Origin: Periconia sp. R9002
Lineage: Eukaryota; Ascomycota; Dothideomycetes; Pleosporales; Periconiaceae
Assembly (NCBI GenBank): GCA_023627715.1
Contig: JAMAHW010000001.1
Coordinates: 868,001-932,000 of the forward strand
Direction of reading: 5' to 3'
Length of the DNA: 64,000 bases
Part shown: one piece after another, positions 34,493 to 44,862 of the stretch
Layout: every line of letters begins with the position of its first letter
Numbering within the stretch: the first letter of the stretch is position 1
The notes under the pieces: model-generated
What the model saw: the letters and a program-made list of their open reading frames with translations, nothing else
What the model was told of the DNA's origin: nothing
Database searches by the model: none
Position numbers and translations under genes: made by a program

Positions 34493-34876
34493 TCTGTACC
34501 CTGTAAATTCTGGTTGTATAAGTAGCAGAGTTATCTGTAAGTGTTCAGTGAAATGTACAATACCACCTTCCAATATGTATTACAAGTTGATAAGAGTTCA
34601 ACCCGTTGTCCTTTACTTCTGGTGTTTCTCAATGAGGCTTTTGGCATGTGGCGGCAGTCACACTGTTCGGGCAGGGGCGATCCACCGTACCTTCCATCTC
34701 ACATATCAACAACACAGATTTCGCAACCCGATATCATCCACACTCGCGTTTTCCCATGTTTCTCCTGCCTCCAACACGACTTCTTGTTACACTACTCGTA
34801 GACGCAAAGAGAATATCATTGAGTGTCCTCAACAGCCTCTTACCACGAATATTTGATTTCTAGCCCCTGTGCAACA
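34493..34876. other. Intergenic region
   Basis: 384 bp between two same-strand genes. The beginning is mL38 3' UTR and the rest must hold the next promoter. No other feature seen. Confidence 0.55.
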
Positions 34877-36512
34877 ATGGCAAAGCGTAAAAGCGACGCT
34901 CGCTCCTATGCTCCTCCCCCTGAAGCACTTGCTTTTGCGCTTGCTCTAGTAAAATCCACGCCCCCTCACATGTCCGCCAGAGGTGAGCAATCAACTCCGA
35001 AGCGAAAATTGGTACTAACAGACACAGATTACGCTCTCGAATTGCGCAGCCACTTGAGACGCGGACAACAGCCGAGTGGACCGGAACAGAGTCGTTACAT
35101 AGATCTTGTGGGTTATTGGCAGCAACGTTGTCATCAACTGGCACAAGAAAATGAGAAACTCAAAACCCGCAATACCATGCTTGAGCGTGCCAATCAGCTT
35201 CGCGAAAACCAGTTCGATCGTGAGGAGACTCAAACAAATGACCAAGCGATTGCAACCAGCTCTGCAAAGCGAAAGAGAGCTGTACCTAAAACGCGTAAAT
35301 CAACTCGAACCAAAGCAGCGGAGCCACCAGAAGCCAGTGTAGAAGTGTCTTTGGAAGAAGACCTCAATGTTGTAGAAGGCCTTGAGGGTAAGTTAGCTAT
35401 GCGGGATAGATAACAATCAATAACAAGCGTCAGATGGTTTGCTGGTCATGAAGCATACATGGTCTTTTCAAAAACTACTTCGGCAACCGGATGCCGATCC
35501 CGTAGCTATTTGCACCAGCTTGGCCGGCATGGCTTCCTCACTAGGAAATGTCGTACACAATTTAGCAAGAGGCTGCGCCAGGCCCATAAACCGCAGCTGG
35601 AAAAGACAGGGTCTATCTACTCTAGCTGAAAACAGATCGGAATGTGCTCGTGAGCTGGCCGCTTGTGGACGAATATTCGGGATGTTGCTCACTGGTCTCG
35701 AACACCTCAACAACGATAGCCTCGGAAAGCATCTTTCTGAAAGAGTTATATATGAATGCGTGAAAATGTTTTCGGTTGCTCTTGGTGCCATCGAAGCATC
35801 AGCCCGCCAATCAGCCATCAAGTCTATCCAATCCAAAGCAGACGAGGGCCGGGAATCCCTTTCAAGTCGACTTGTGGCCCATTATTTGACAGGGCTTATG
35901 GGCTTTCTTGAGCAGGACAACGTCCTTCACCAAAAACTCTTCGATGGCTTTACTTTTACATTGCTGGAAAGAGTCAGCAAACAACTGTACCACTGTGTCT
36001 TTGATCAGCACCGCGGTGCCACCATTGCGGAAGACATCATATCTACAATCTCCCCCGAGCAGAGCGATTCCAAGAGAGAGACGGAACGCCTGGCAAGCCG
36101 ATTCGAGATGAAGGCTCTGGTCGTGATACTCGAGCGTGTCTTGAGCCGTGCGCCAAGTCATATGAATCCCCAGGCCATGAGCAGAAATCAGTCTATGAAC
36201 ACATGTGCCCCTACGCGTAGTCGAGCTCTTAGCATGATCAATCTTCCTAGCAAAGGTCGACTGAGTCCGATCGCAAAGGACCGGCTTCAACGCACCCTCA
36301 TCGCCTGCATGTATGGAGACAAGATCGAAGATGATTTCATGGATTTACTAACCGGCCCTGTGGATTTGGGAACCATTCCAAACATGCCAAAAGTTGTGGA
36401 TCAATCTGTTGAGGAGTGGTACCAAGAGCAAATTTGGAAGTTGGTCGGTTGGGACATCATGGCCCAGGAGAGCTCGTGGTTGAAACCTGGACCCAATTCC
36501 GTGAGAACTTGA
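34877..36512 (+). CDS. Unknown fungal protein with basic coiled-coil N-terminus
   Basis: Exons 34877-35387 and 35434-36512; 529 aa. The start ATG has a good context (CAACAATGGC). The N-terminal ~170 residues are basic with a short coiled coil (QQRCHQLAQENEKLKTRNTM) and nuclear-localisation-like stretches (SAKRKRAVPKTRKSTRTKAA). The longer C-terminal part is largely helical without low complexity: SLAGMASSLGNVVHNLARG, ERVIYECVKMFSVALGAIEA and LVAHYLTGLMGFLEQDNVLH. A nuclear helical-repeat protein is plausible from these features, but I do not recognise the family and assign no function. Confidence 0.8.
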
Positions 36513-36729
36513 TAACATATTTCAGGAAGAAGGCCGAGTGGTGGTTAATGGAAGCATATAGGAACTATATGCTTGATAATGTGTTGTAACGAGGAGATGA
36601 GTGAGACACCTGCTGTGTTAATATAATTGTAATACACATTATTATACATTTAATCGTCCTCCCTCCTGCCATCCGCGATCAATCTCTTGGGGCTGTCCTT
36701 TATATCCCTCTTTTTGCCGGCCTTATCCA

Positions 36730-37365
36730 TTATGGCGTCACAACCTTCAAGAACCCCTTAAACTGGGCAGCAGGCGCTGCCGTGGGAGGATTCGCAGCAT
36801 CCGGCGACAATCCCAAAAGTTTTGCCCCAAAGAAGTCCATGGTACCCGCTCCATTCGCCGCGCACTCTGCTGGCTGCTCATAAAACCCCCACGTCGTCTG
36901 GTTCTTCGCACCCAAGTACACACCATCCAACCTCTTTCCATCCACCTCCAAATAGTACAGCTCAGGCGTATACGTATTCTCGCTCGCATCCACTAGGATC
37001 TGCGCCGCGTTCGAATTCGTCGACACGGCGAGTATCGAGTCGCCGTATTGAATCTTTCCGTTGATACACCGGAAGTACTGCGCTGGGCGGTACACACCCG
37101 ACGGGCGGAAATCAAGCCCCAGCTGATTCCGTGTCCTGGAACCCCAGGGGATGTCGTAGAAGGGTTGAAGGTGGAAGTTTTCGTAGGCGGCGTCTTCACT
37201 GTTGGTGACGATGAAGCGGATCCAACCTGTTGCGTCGGTGTCTGGTGTTTGGAACCAGCCGGGGTACGAAGTACATGTTCCTGGGTAGGGTGCGGGAATG
37301 GGGACGGCGGCCGGAATGGCAGATGTGCTGGCGATGAAGAGGGTGGTTAAGGCGAGGGAGCGCAT
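36730..37365 (-). CDS. Small secreted protein
   Basis: Single exon, 211 aa. A signal peptide is visible (MRSLALTTLFIASTSAIPAA). The mature chain has three visible cysteines (GTCTSYPGWF, YFRCINGKIQ, PAECAANGAG) and aromatic-rich beta-type segments, and ends in an Ala/Pro-rich stretch. No catalytic motif recognised. Small secreted proteins next to AT-rich DNA are often lineage-specific and sometimes host-associated, but nothing in the sequence proves an effector role. The gene is followed upstream by a 2.3-kb gene-free AT-rich stretch. Confidence 0.82.
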   Translation of the reverse strand: MRSLALTTLFIASTSAIPAAVPIPAPYPGTCTSYPGWFQTPDTDATGWIRFIVTNSEDAAYENFHLQPFYDIPWGSRTRNQLGLDFRPSGVYRPAQYFRCINGKIQYGDSILAVSTNSNAAQILVDASENTYTPELYYLEVDGKRLDGVYLGAKNQTTWGFYEQPAECAANGAGTMDFFGAKLLGLSPDAANPPTAAPAAQFKGFLKVVTP

Positions 37366-38014
37366 GGTGGGTGGTTTGGTCGGGAGTGGGTAGGGTGTGC
37401 GTTGTCGATATGTAGTGAAGAGAGGAAATTGAGAGATGTCTTTTCAGAAAGAAACTTCGGCGGTAGAGGAACAGGCAGTAAGCTTGACGTTAGGGTATTT
37501 ATGCATCAAGATCAGTTTGTCGGTCTGAGTCCCAAATGACTTCGCCCCCAAAATAACTCTTCTCCTTCTGTTACTCCCATGTAGTAAGGATTCTATTGCA
37601 CAGCTAGTCTAATCTGCAATAAGACGAAGAACCTATGTAACACTTGATGTTAATATCCGGCCACCGGCGCCTTCTTCCTGGAATAGGAAGGCAGAGCTGG
37701 CTCCTGTGTCCGTGGTGTTCGTATTTTATATATTGGGATTGCCAAAGTGAGAAATGGGGCAATCATTACCTTGCCTTTCTTTCCCATGCTTACAAGATGA
37801 AAACAGCACTGAGTGCATTGTAAGAATCGATGAGATTTCCGAGCGAAGAGGGAACGACGAGCCACAATCTAGCTGGTCAAGTCAAACGAATCGATGAATA
37901 CAACTGATATTTCTTGACACTTCTGTTCATCCCCTATCTTGTTATCTTGGGATTTTCATGGATTGGAGGCGGTGAGTCATACATCGTAGGAGCAACTAAA
38001 AAGGAAATGTACGT

Positions 38015-38047
38015 ACGCCCTGTGTATACGCCCCGTGTATACGCCCT
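38015..38047. repeat. Tandem TGTATACGCCC-type repeat
   Basis: The sequence TACGCCC, TGTGTATACGCCCC, GTGTATACGCCC runs in direct succession, giving three TACGCCC units, two of them within GTGTATACGCCC. Each long unit contains the palindrome GTATAC. Confidence 0.75.
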
Positions 38048-38332
38048 ACGTTTGACGCACGGATAATAAATCATGGGTACGTGGACCGTTCTCGAAGCTT
38101 AGATACTACACGTTAGGATCAGGATGATGTAAACGGTCAGCACTTATTTTATCTTGTCGCTTTCTTGGTGTTGCTTGATTTAACACCGTGGGATGGATTG
38201 GTAGCTATCTCCTTCTCTACGAATTCCACTGATATATCCGTGTTTGTAATTGTTGTCTCGTGAGTACAAGGATTCCAGACAGCTACCCAGTTCGACGTGA
38301 AGTACGTGAAAGATTGATAGTATGGTGGGGTG

Positions 38333-38361
38333 AAATCAGGTTCCAACGGATAACCTGATTT
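38333..38361. repeat. Perfect 10-bp inverted repeat with 9-nt loop
   Basis: AAATCAGGTT (38333-38342) and its exact reverse complement AACCTGATTT (38352-38361) flank a 9-nt spacer. It could form a DNA or RNA hairpin in the gene-free AT-rich region. Confidence 0.8.
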
Positions 38362-39479
38362 GAACTCGAATGCTAGATACTCACCTCCATGGGGGCGAAA
38401 TCAGAAAACTAAATCAAAGTATCTCAGACGGGCTTGTCTATCGATTCATCACAATTTACCAAATCCTCGCCACCCTCATCGTCTGAATCCCCAGGATCTG
38501 TTACGCCTGTAAGCACTTAGGGCGCAGCTGTAGTTCGAGCGTATACCCAAGTAGGCACCGCATCGAATTGCTCCGGGCGCTCAAGGTCGGGATGGAGGAA
38601 GGATATGTTGGGATTCAGATATAGTTTTTCTCGGAGAGAAGGATGGTCTTTTTGGGTCTGATAAATTGGGTTATGTGATGATGTTTGCGGTTCCTTCACT
38701 GTTATTTCTTTCTCAGATAGGTACTTCCATGTTTGAGAGGTTCAACTCACTTAATAGGCAAAGGTTAATTAGGACGGTTTGTCAGAGTGTAGGTATCAGG
38801 AAATTTCTCGTGTGAAGATGGTGAGAGCACGATTGTTTTGGGCGACTTGCTTCACCGAAAAAAATAAATACATGGAGTTGAAACCTACAGGTATCATATG
38901 ATAAATGTGTAGCAAGGTAGGTCTCATGAAAATATATGATGAAATCTATTGACAGCTCAGTTACTTAAGGCGGGAGTTTAAGAGATATAAGTCTCATAGA
39001 TTTTTTGTTGTTGCTATTGAACTGTTGTTAGGGGTTCTACCCGGTCAAAAATGAAGACTAATAATAAAGAGCTCGCAGATTTGTATTTTTCGTCGAATCA
39101 GCGATGGTTTCGTAAAAGGGAGCACTGGATTTTCCCCGTAGGATTCAATCAACTTCAGACCATGTTGGAATACGGCACGTACTACTCCCAGACCTTTGTT
39201 GCTTAGGCTCTGTTAACTCAGTGTTTTGATTCTTGCTCAAGAAATCCTTGATGATAACCGGGCCAAAAATTTAGAAAATGATGCTTGTCTTCACCAGAGC
39301 GTTACTCATTCATCAAGCTTAGTCAACAACTTTGTTTCTTGACATGGGATGAATCCTGACGGGGTAAGATGGTATTTTTTTGGTGCTTTTGACACTGTAG
39401 AAGACCTACCATCGTAGAGTTGAACTAGAAAAACATTGAAAATGATCCCTGGAATACTATCATGGGTGGAATTATATAC

Positions 39480-39495
39480 AAAAACGGCCGTTTTT
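39480..39495. repeat. 16-bp perfect palindrome AAAAACGGCCGTTTTT
   Basis: Self-complementary 16-mer about 200 bp beyond the stop codon of the MFS transporter. The centre CGGCCG resembles half-sites recognised by zinc-cluster regulators (CGG...CCG with zero spacing), although that is an inference. Confidence 0.8.
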
Positions 39496-39691
39496 CAAAC
39501 AGAGTAAAAAGACCACGCGTTGCTCGTTAACACCATATCAAACATCACCGGCGGAAACGATCATGGATACTACAACAAAAAACCTCGAAAACCGCACACT
39601 AAATAAATATACACCACTTTTTTCACACATTACAGAAAATCTGCAACAAGAACCCCAACAAAGTTCAGTCTCCCAAACCCAACACACCAAC

Positions 39692-41684
39692 TCAGCGCTT
39701 CCAGAAACTCGCAAGCTTGCTGTTGGTGTCGCGGGGTCGGTCATCACGCTTCTCCAAGTGCTCCTCCGCATCGGGCAAACTCTGCTCCTTGCCCAAAACC
39801 GGGTCCCGAATCACGCAAGCGAAGAAGATGAGAATAACACAGATGCCAATGCCGGTGATGCAAAGAAGACGCTGCACATGTTTGTACACGTCGATGGCGG
39901 CATCACGGTTGGGTGTTCCAGGAGGATATAGAGCGACCAGGTTGAGCGGAGAAGAGTACCACTCGAGAGCTTCCGTGGAGTTGGAAATGCGGGCACCGAG
40001 TTCACCCGGCACGATTTGCGTCCAGATGGCTCCAGAGACGGTGTTTCCGAGCGCGGAGCCGATGTTGTAGCATGCGAGGTAGATACCCGTGATGACGGCG
40101 ACGTGCTCGTGCTTGGTGGCGGCTTGGATGCTGGCTTGCGCCGGATAGGGGAAGAAGCCACCTGCGATACCGAGGAGGACTTGAGCGCCGATGAGACCGC
40201 TGTGCGCAGAGCTGTTTGCTCCGCCGCGGTAGTGGATGAGCAGGCCGAAAGCGACCATGAAGAGACAAGTTCCGAAGAGGATGAAGGGTTTGAGGCGGCG
40301 TACACGGAAGACGACGAGGCCAAGGAGGACACCGGTTATGACGGAGGAGAAGCTGTAGAGGGAAGTGATGCGTGTCGCTGATAACACAGATTCGTTGAAG
40401 GCGACTATCAGGACGGAGTAAAGGTAGTCTCCTTGACAGGTCCAGGCTGTTGAGTTTGAATTAGTTTGAGTTGTAGATATGAGATCAGCCCGTCGTGGAC
40501 TTACCAAAGTTCAGGAAGGTGGCGATTCCAAGCGCGCCCCAGACGGAACGGTCCTTGAATAGCTTCACAACACGTTAGTTCAAAGATCTTGGAAAAGAGC
40601 GTGCTGGACTTACGTGGAATGGCAGCATAGGATAGGGGGCTTTAGATTCCCACCAAATCCAAAAGGGAACGCAAACAATGCCAATCACAAGAGGTGCAAT
40701 GATGGAACCCGAAGCCCATTTGCTTGCTACACCACCAGCCAGCGTCAATGGCACGAGGATGAGCCCAAAGACTGCGATAAGCAGAATGATACCAATCACA
40801 TCGAGCTGCCAGAACAGACCAACCGCCAATCTCTTCCACCCCCATATCTGAAGCGGAGTCTTGTACTGGTCCAAGTCGCCACTCCTCTTCGCTTTATGTC
40901 CGACCCATGAAAGGGACAAGATCAAGGGCAGAGCACAAACCGGGTAAATGATGCACCACATGCCGACACCCCATTGCCAAGTGGTGTTGGCGAGGACTGC
41001 GGCAGAAATGTCACCGGAGACCCAAGTGTTGATGATGAAAGGGGTGGCCGGGATGTAAGAGAAAAACAGACGGGAGCGCAGGGAGGTCGTGTCTGCAATA
41101 ACCACTTCCACAAGGAGAAGAATACTGGTGTAGCCGATCTGGTACAGGAATGCACCCGCTGCGAAGCCTTGAACATTGGTGCTTGATGCTTCTACGATCG
41201 ATCCTGGATTGTGTTAGGACGTGGTGGATATATAAGAAGACGGGGAAAATTACCGAGTACGTAGAAGAAAACAGAGACAATGATGAGTTCCACACGACCA
41301 AAGACATCGGCAATCTTTGCAGCAGTCGGCTACATTGTATTAGCTGGATTGAAAGAAAGGTGGGAAGTCTCATTTCTCCTAACTTACCTGAGCTGCAGCT
41401 GCCACTACTCCGCGTACAACATTGATGGTCGCGAGCAACGAATGCTGCGCAAAACCCGAAGTTGCGAATGGCTGGTAAACGTACCTCAACGTACCATCCA
41501 ATCCGTACGCATAGGCAATCAAGAAAACACCAATAAAGATGAAAATGCGGTCCAAAGTGGTAATGTGCTTGCTGAGAGCTTCAATTCGCAGCACACCTGG
41601 ACTTTTCTTCCCAATCAAGGTCTGATTGTCTTCCACATCGGAACTTCTGGGGGGTAGACCCTCTTTCTCGTTGTACTCTGCCAT
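39692..41684 (-). CDS. MFS siderophore-iron transporter (ARN/SIT family)
   Basis: Exons 41684-41388, 41329-41254, 41203-40614, 40562-40505 and 40446-39692; four GT-AG introns, all in frame; 591 aa, normal for 14-TM SIT transporters. An acidic cytoplasmic N-terminus is followed by the family segment [20 protein letters not shown], then multiple membrane segments ([40 protein letters not shown]) and a C-terminal charged tail. The [15 protein letters not shown] motif in helix 1 is typical of fungal Sit1/MirB proteins that import ferric siderophores with protons. The upstream region has two perfect SreA-type GATA sites, fitting iron repression. Substrate specificity cannot be read. Confidence 0.92.
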
Positions 41685-42485
41685 GGCTCCAAGCACGTCA
41701 AGAGATGGAGTCACTTTATGAAGAGACGCACGCACGCGGAGACCAAGGCAAGGGGAAAAGTGAATATGGTAGTCTGCAGCAAGCAAGCAAGAGGTTATAA
41801 GACTGATTGATAAGATGGAAGATGGAGGGAGATTGATAAGATCGCCAAGCTCATCTCCGCTGATCAAAATTTTCTTCACGCGAAGTTCGTATTCGGAGTC
41901 GTGGTGCCTTGGCCGTTTGCCCTTTTCGGCTCCACTGGTGCATACCACTCCACTATGTGGCGTATGGCGGACGAGCTCCACCAATCAATCCTGACAATGT
42001 AGGCAAGGGGGAAGCTCCAACAGCAAGGCTAGACTCTTATCAGATCATCTCCCGTGTAATCAGATCAAACGGGTACGCAAGCTTTGAGAAAATGTTGGGC
42101 TCAAGCGCCGACTTGCCTTGGGCTGGACAAAATTTTCTGGCGTTGCATTCGCCCGGACGACCTGCCTAACTGGCTCATTCCACGGCAGGAGCGAGCCATG
42201 ATTCAATGACATGGTGTGATGTTACGGCATCCACTTATCAGATGTTAACTCTCGAAAGATCAAATGCCGATTATTGGCCTGTTTCAGCTGCCAATGTCAC
42301 ATTTCAGAGGGTCCGTCATAGAGACTATTGTTATTAGTTTTATATAGAGCGCATTTCACGTCCCGAAGACCATGCTTTCGGGTCAGTCGGCTGCGATATC
42401 GCACGTTGAAGACGAAGAGGAAATTCCATCTGAGCCATTTGTCTCCATCGAAGAATCCTCTGTTCTTCCACGTTCGCTCTCGCCT
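41685..42485. promoter_or_regulatory. Promoter region of the siderophore transporter with GATA sites
   Basis: 801 bp between the transporter start and the oxygenase stop codon. On the minus strand ATCTGATAA occurs twice, exactly (42037-42045 and 42235-42243). On the plus strand TGATAAG occurs at 41808-41814 and 41834-41840. ATCWGATAA is the published consensus of the iron-responsive GATA repressor SreA in Aspergillus. Confidence 0.75.
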
Positions 42486-43658
42486 TCACAACTCGTCCGT
42501 TGTGCCTGTGTCGTACCCACTATCCTCTTGAAACTCTACAAACGTAGCCATCTTCTTGCGCACGTGCGCACCATATACAATAGGTTTCGCGTCTCCATCT
42601 ACGGGCACCACGACACATTGCTCGCCTGGCTCGAAGAAGAAAGGCACGCTAAATCGTCCCATTTCATCTGCGCCTCTCAAAGATTGGCTATCAGGTGTTC
42701 GCACGCGATGCATGGTGGCGGTGAATCGCCCTCCTGACACAGTAGCCATCAAGTCGCCAATATTTACGACAATCGAGTTGGGCACATAGGGCGCAGGGAC
42801 CCAAACACCTGATGCGTTAAGGACTTCCAATCCACCCGTCTTATCTTGATGAAGCAAAGTCAAGATTCCAGAATCCGTATGGGGAGTACAGCCTTGAAGT
42901 TATTGTTAGTGACGCTTTTCTATACACTGGAGATAGTAGACCAAGTTTCACATCACATCTACCGTGATGGTTTTAGGCGTGTGTTAGTACTTACTTAGTT
43001 TTACATCTGATGGGTCTTGATTCGATGTTTTACGCCCCGGCGGGTAATGCAGGAGTCGTAATGTGGATAACGAGTCCTTGAGCCATGGGTTGAAGAAATC
43101 ATCGTCTTTCCCAAGCGAAACAGCCAAGAGTGACAACAATTGCGATGCGAAAGCTTGCAGTTCCTCGTAAGCTTGCTCAAGCTTTTCTTGTCCATCAAAG
43201 CTGCTTTTACTAGGCCATACGTTCGGCTCAGATAAGTTAATCTTCTGTCCTGCTGTTGGAGAATGGTTCGCTGTCGGGTTGCCAATCTCAAAACCCTCCT
43301 TCAGATTGTCTGATGCTAGATGTGGTTGCACTGGAAAATATCTATCATCATCATCAATGCATGTCCTGATGATCTAAGGTGTCTATTACCCTCGGTACGT
43401 ATTACGATGCCCAGGATGAACCGATTTTTTGGCAAGCCGCATCTTTTCATGGATTGGCAATGTAAAAAACTCTCGCGCAAGTCCAAAAATCTCTTCATGG
43501 CTAAAGCTCAGGGGTGTGTTGACCAAGTAGGCAAACCCAGTGGTGGAGAATACATCGTATAATTCATTGCTTAGCTTGTCCACGGTCGCGGCCGGTAGGT
43601 TCGGCTCTTGCAATGCGCCAACATCGACAATCGGAAGTGCAGAAAAGGACGTGGTCAT
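42486..43658 (-). CDS. 2-oxoglutarate/Fe(II)-dependent oxygenase (isopenicillin N synthase-like)
   Basis: Exons 43658-43390, 43341-42995 and 42892-42486; 340 aa. The N-terminal DIOX_N part starts FSALPIVDVGALQEP and includes FAYLVNTPLSFSHEEIFGLA. The double-stranded beta-helix core carries the iron site HxD...H as CTPHTDSGILTLLHQD and MHRVRTP, and the 2-oxoglutarate arginine in RFSVPFFFEP. Intron 1's acceptor is set by the frame: only the ATAG upstream of TATTTTCCAG gives RGYFPVQPH, the family motif. It would hydroxylate or desaturate a small molecule; the substrate is unknown. It lies beside a siderophore transporter and a class I amidotransferase on the same strand, so a small metabolic cluster is possible. 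Confidence 0.92.
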
Positions 43659-43986
43659 GATGGAATGAGTTTTGCATATACAAAAATGATGCGCATATAC
43701 GACTTATTTATAGCCGGTTTATCAAAAGGCGGTACGTATTGATGATCCATCTCCCGGATCCACAGCCTCGTTTAGGAAATTGGCCATGTGAGCAAGGCGG
43801 GGAACAAAATGTGTGGATTCAGTCGTCAGCAAATCCCTTTAGATGCGTAGTAGGAACTAAAGAAGCAAGCCGCGGTACGCCAGCCCCCGCAATCGCCGAA
43901 TGAAGCTGTATGTCCGCTGTTGTTAACCTTATTCGGTTGCGAAGTCTGTTGAGAAGGAATGATGCCAAGCACACTGTGGTGCGAAC
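43659..43986. other. Intergenic region
   Basis: 328 bp: the oxygenase promoter and the amidotransferase 3' end. Nothing else recognised. Confidence 0.55.
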
Positions 43987-44862
43987 TCAAACGTTGAGCG
44001 GTGGTGTCAGCAGACCCTCTGCTACTTCATAAGTCGTCGTGTTCCTGGTCGGTTCTTTCTCTAAAAAGAATTGTAGGACCATTTCAGCCGCTGCTTCAGC
44101 GTCGTCGTCGGCATCGATCGCTTCGAATGTCTTCTTCAGCACCTCGGGTTGCCATGAAGCGCCAAAGACCTTCATGATCTCAGTGCTGGTCCATCTATCA
44201 AATTCGAAATGTCCTTGTAGGGTGAGGACTCTGCTGGGCTCGTATACACCTTGCACCGCGCAATGCTCCGTATGCCCAACCATCAGCCAGGAGCTCGGAA
44301 TACTCTCTGGCGATGGTATCTTCACATGATCGGCATGGATGAATTGAACCTTCATCCTTTCGGGTATATGTTTGAAGAACCTCGCATCTGAATCGAGTCC
44401 GGATCCCTGTGCGAATGCATTTCGAAACTTCTCTTCAAGCTTGATCTCCTGCACTCCCAGTTCCCAACCGTTAGGATCTTTCTCGACCCGTACCCCATAC
44501 CTTTTCAGAAGGCTCTGACTGATAATTTGGTGCCCAAAACAACTGCCAAATATCTTGATCCGGGGATGATTGGTGTATACATCCAGGATGTATTCTTCCA
44601 GCCGATGGATCCATTCAGCGTCTTCGTAGGATGAAGCTGCAGAGCCCGTCACCAAAACGACGTCGACATGGGTCAGCGACTCCGGATATTCAAGCTTTAC
44701 AACATCGTGGTAACTTGACTGGATCTTGACTTTCGGATATGTACGCGAGGTGGCTGCGACCAAGAGATCGTGGAACATCTGACCATAAGTGCCCCACTTT
44801 GGACGAACGACAGGCACGGGCGTGTCGGCGTTAAGCATCGCTATACGAATGGTCGAAGACAT
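43987..44862 (-). CDS. Class I glutamine amidotransferase-like protein (GMP-synthase GATase fold)
   Basis: Single exon, 291 aa from the ATG at 44862; an in-frame ATG at 44895 would add 11 residues. Stand-alone GATase1 domain: oxyanion region VVLVTGSAASSYED, nucleophile elbow KIFGSCFGHQIISQSL (Cys), and the partner His/Glu in LTLQGHFEFD. The full Cys-His-Glu triad is therefore present, so hydrolase activity on a gamma-glutamyl bond is plausible. Stand-alone fungal members are usually annotated only as GATase or GMP synthase-like; the partner or substrate is unknown. Same strand as the oxygenase and the siderophore transporter. Confidence 0.9.
   Translation of the reverse strand: MSSTIRIAMLNADTPVPVVRPKWGTYGQMFHDLLVAATSRTYPKVKIQSSYHDVVKLEYPESLTHVDVVLVTGSAASSYEDAEWIHRLEEYILDVYTNHPRIKIFGSCFGHQIISQSLLKRYGVRVEKDPNGWELGVQEIKLEEKFRNAFAQGSGLDSDARFFKHIPERMKVQFIHADHVKIPSPESIPSSWLMVGHTEHCAVQGVYEPSRVLTLQGHFEFDRWTSTEIMKVFGASWQPEVLKKTFEAIDADDDAEAAAEMVLQFFLEKEPTRNTTTYEVAEGLLTPPLNV

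Larger units (their letters stand above)
37366..39691. other. AT-rich, gene-free region (2.3 kb)
   Basis: Contains the promoter of the small secreted protein and the 3' flank of the MFS transporter. It holds a tandem GTGTATACGCCCC repeat, a 10-bp perfect hairpin and a 16-bp perfect palindrome (separate entries). ORFs are short and unconvincing. It may be decayed sequence, but I see no transposon remnants such as a transposase motif or terminal repeats. Confidence 0.55.

Noticed and set aside
37366..39691. Transposon remnant in the AT-rich gap
   Set aside because: I looked for transposase or reverse-transcriptase motifs and for terminal repeats and found none; only short palindromes and one tandem repeat are visible.
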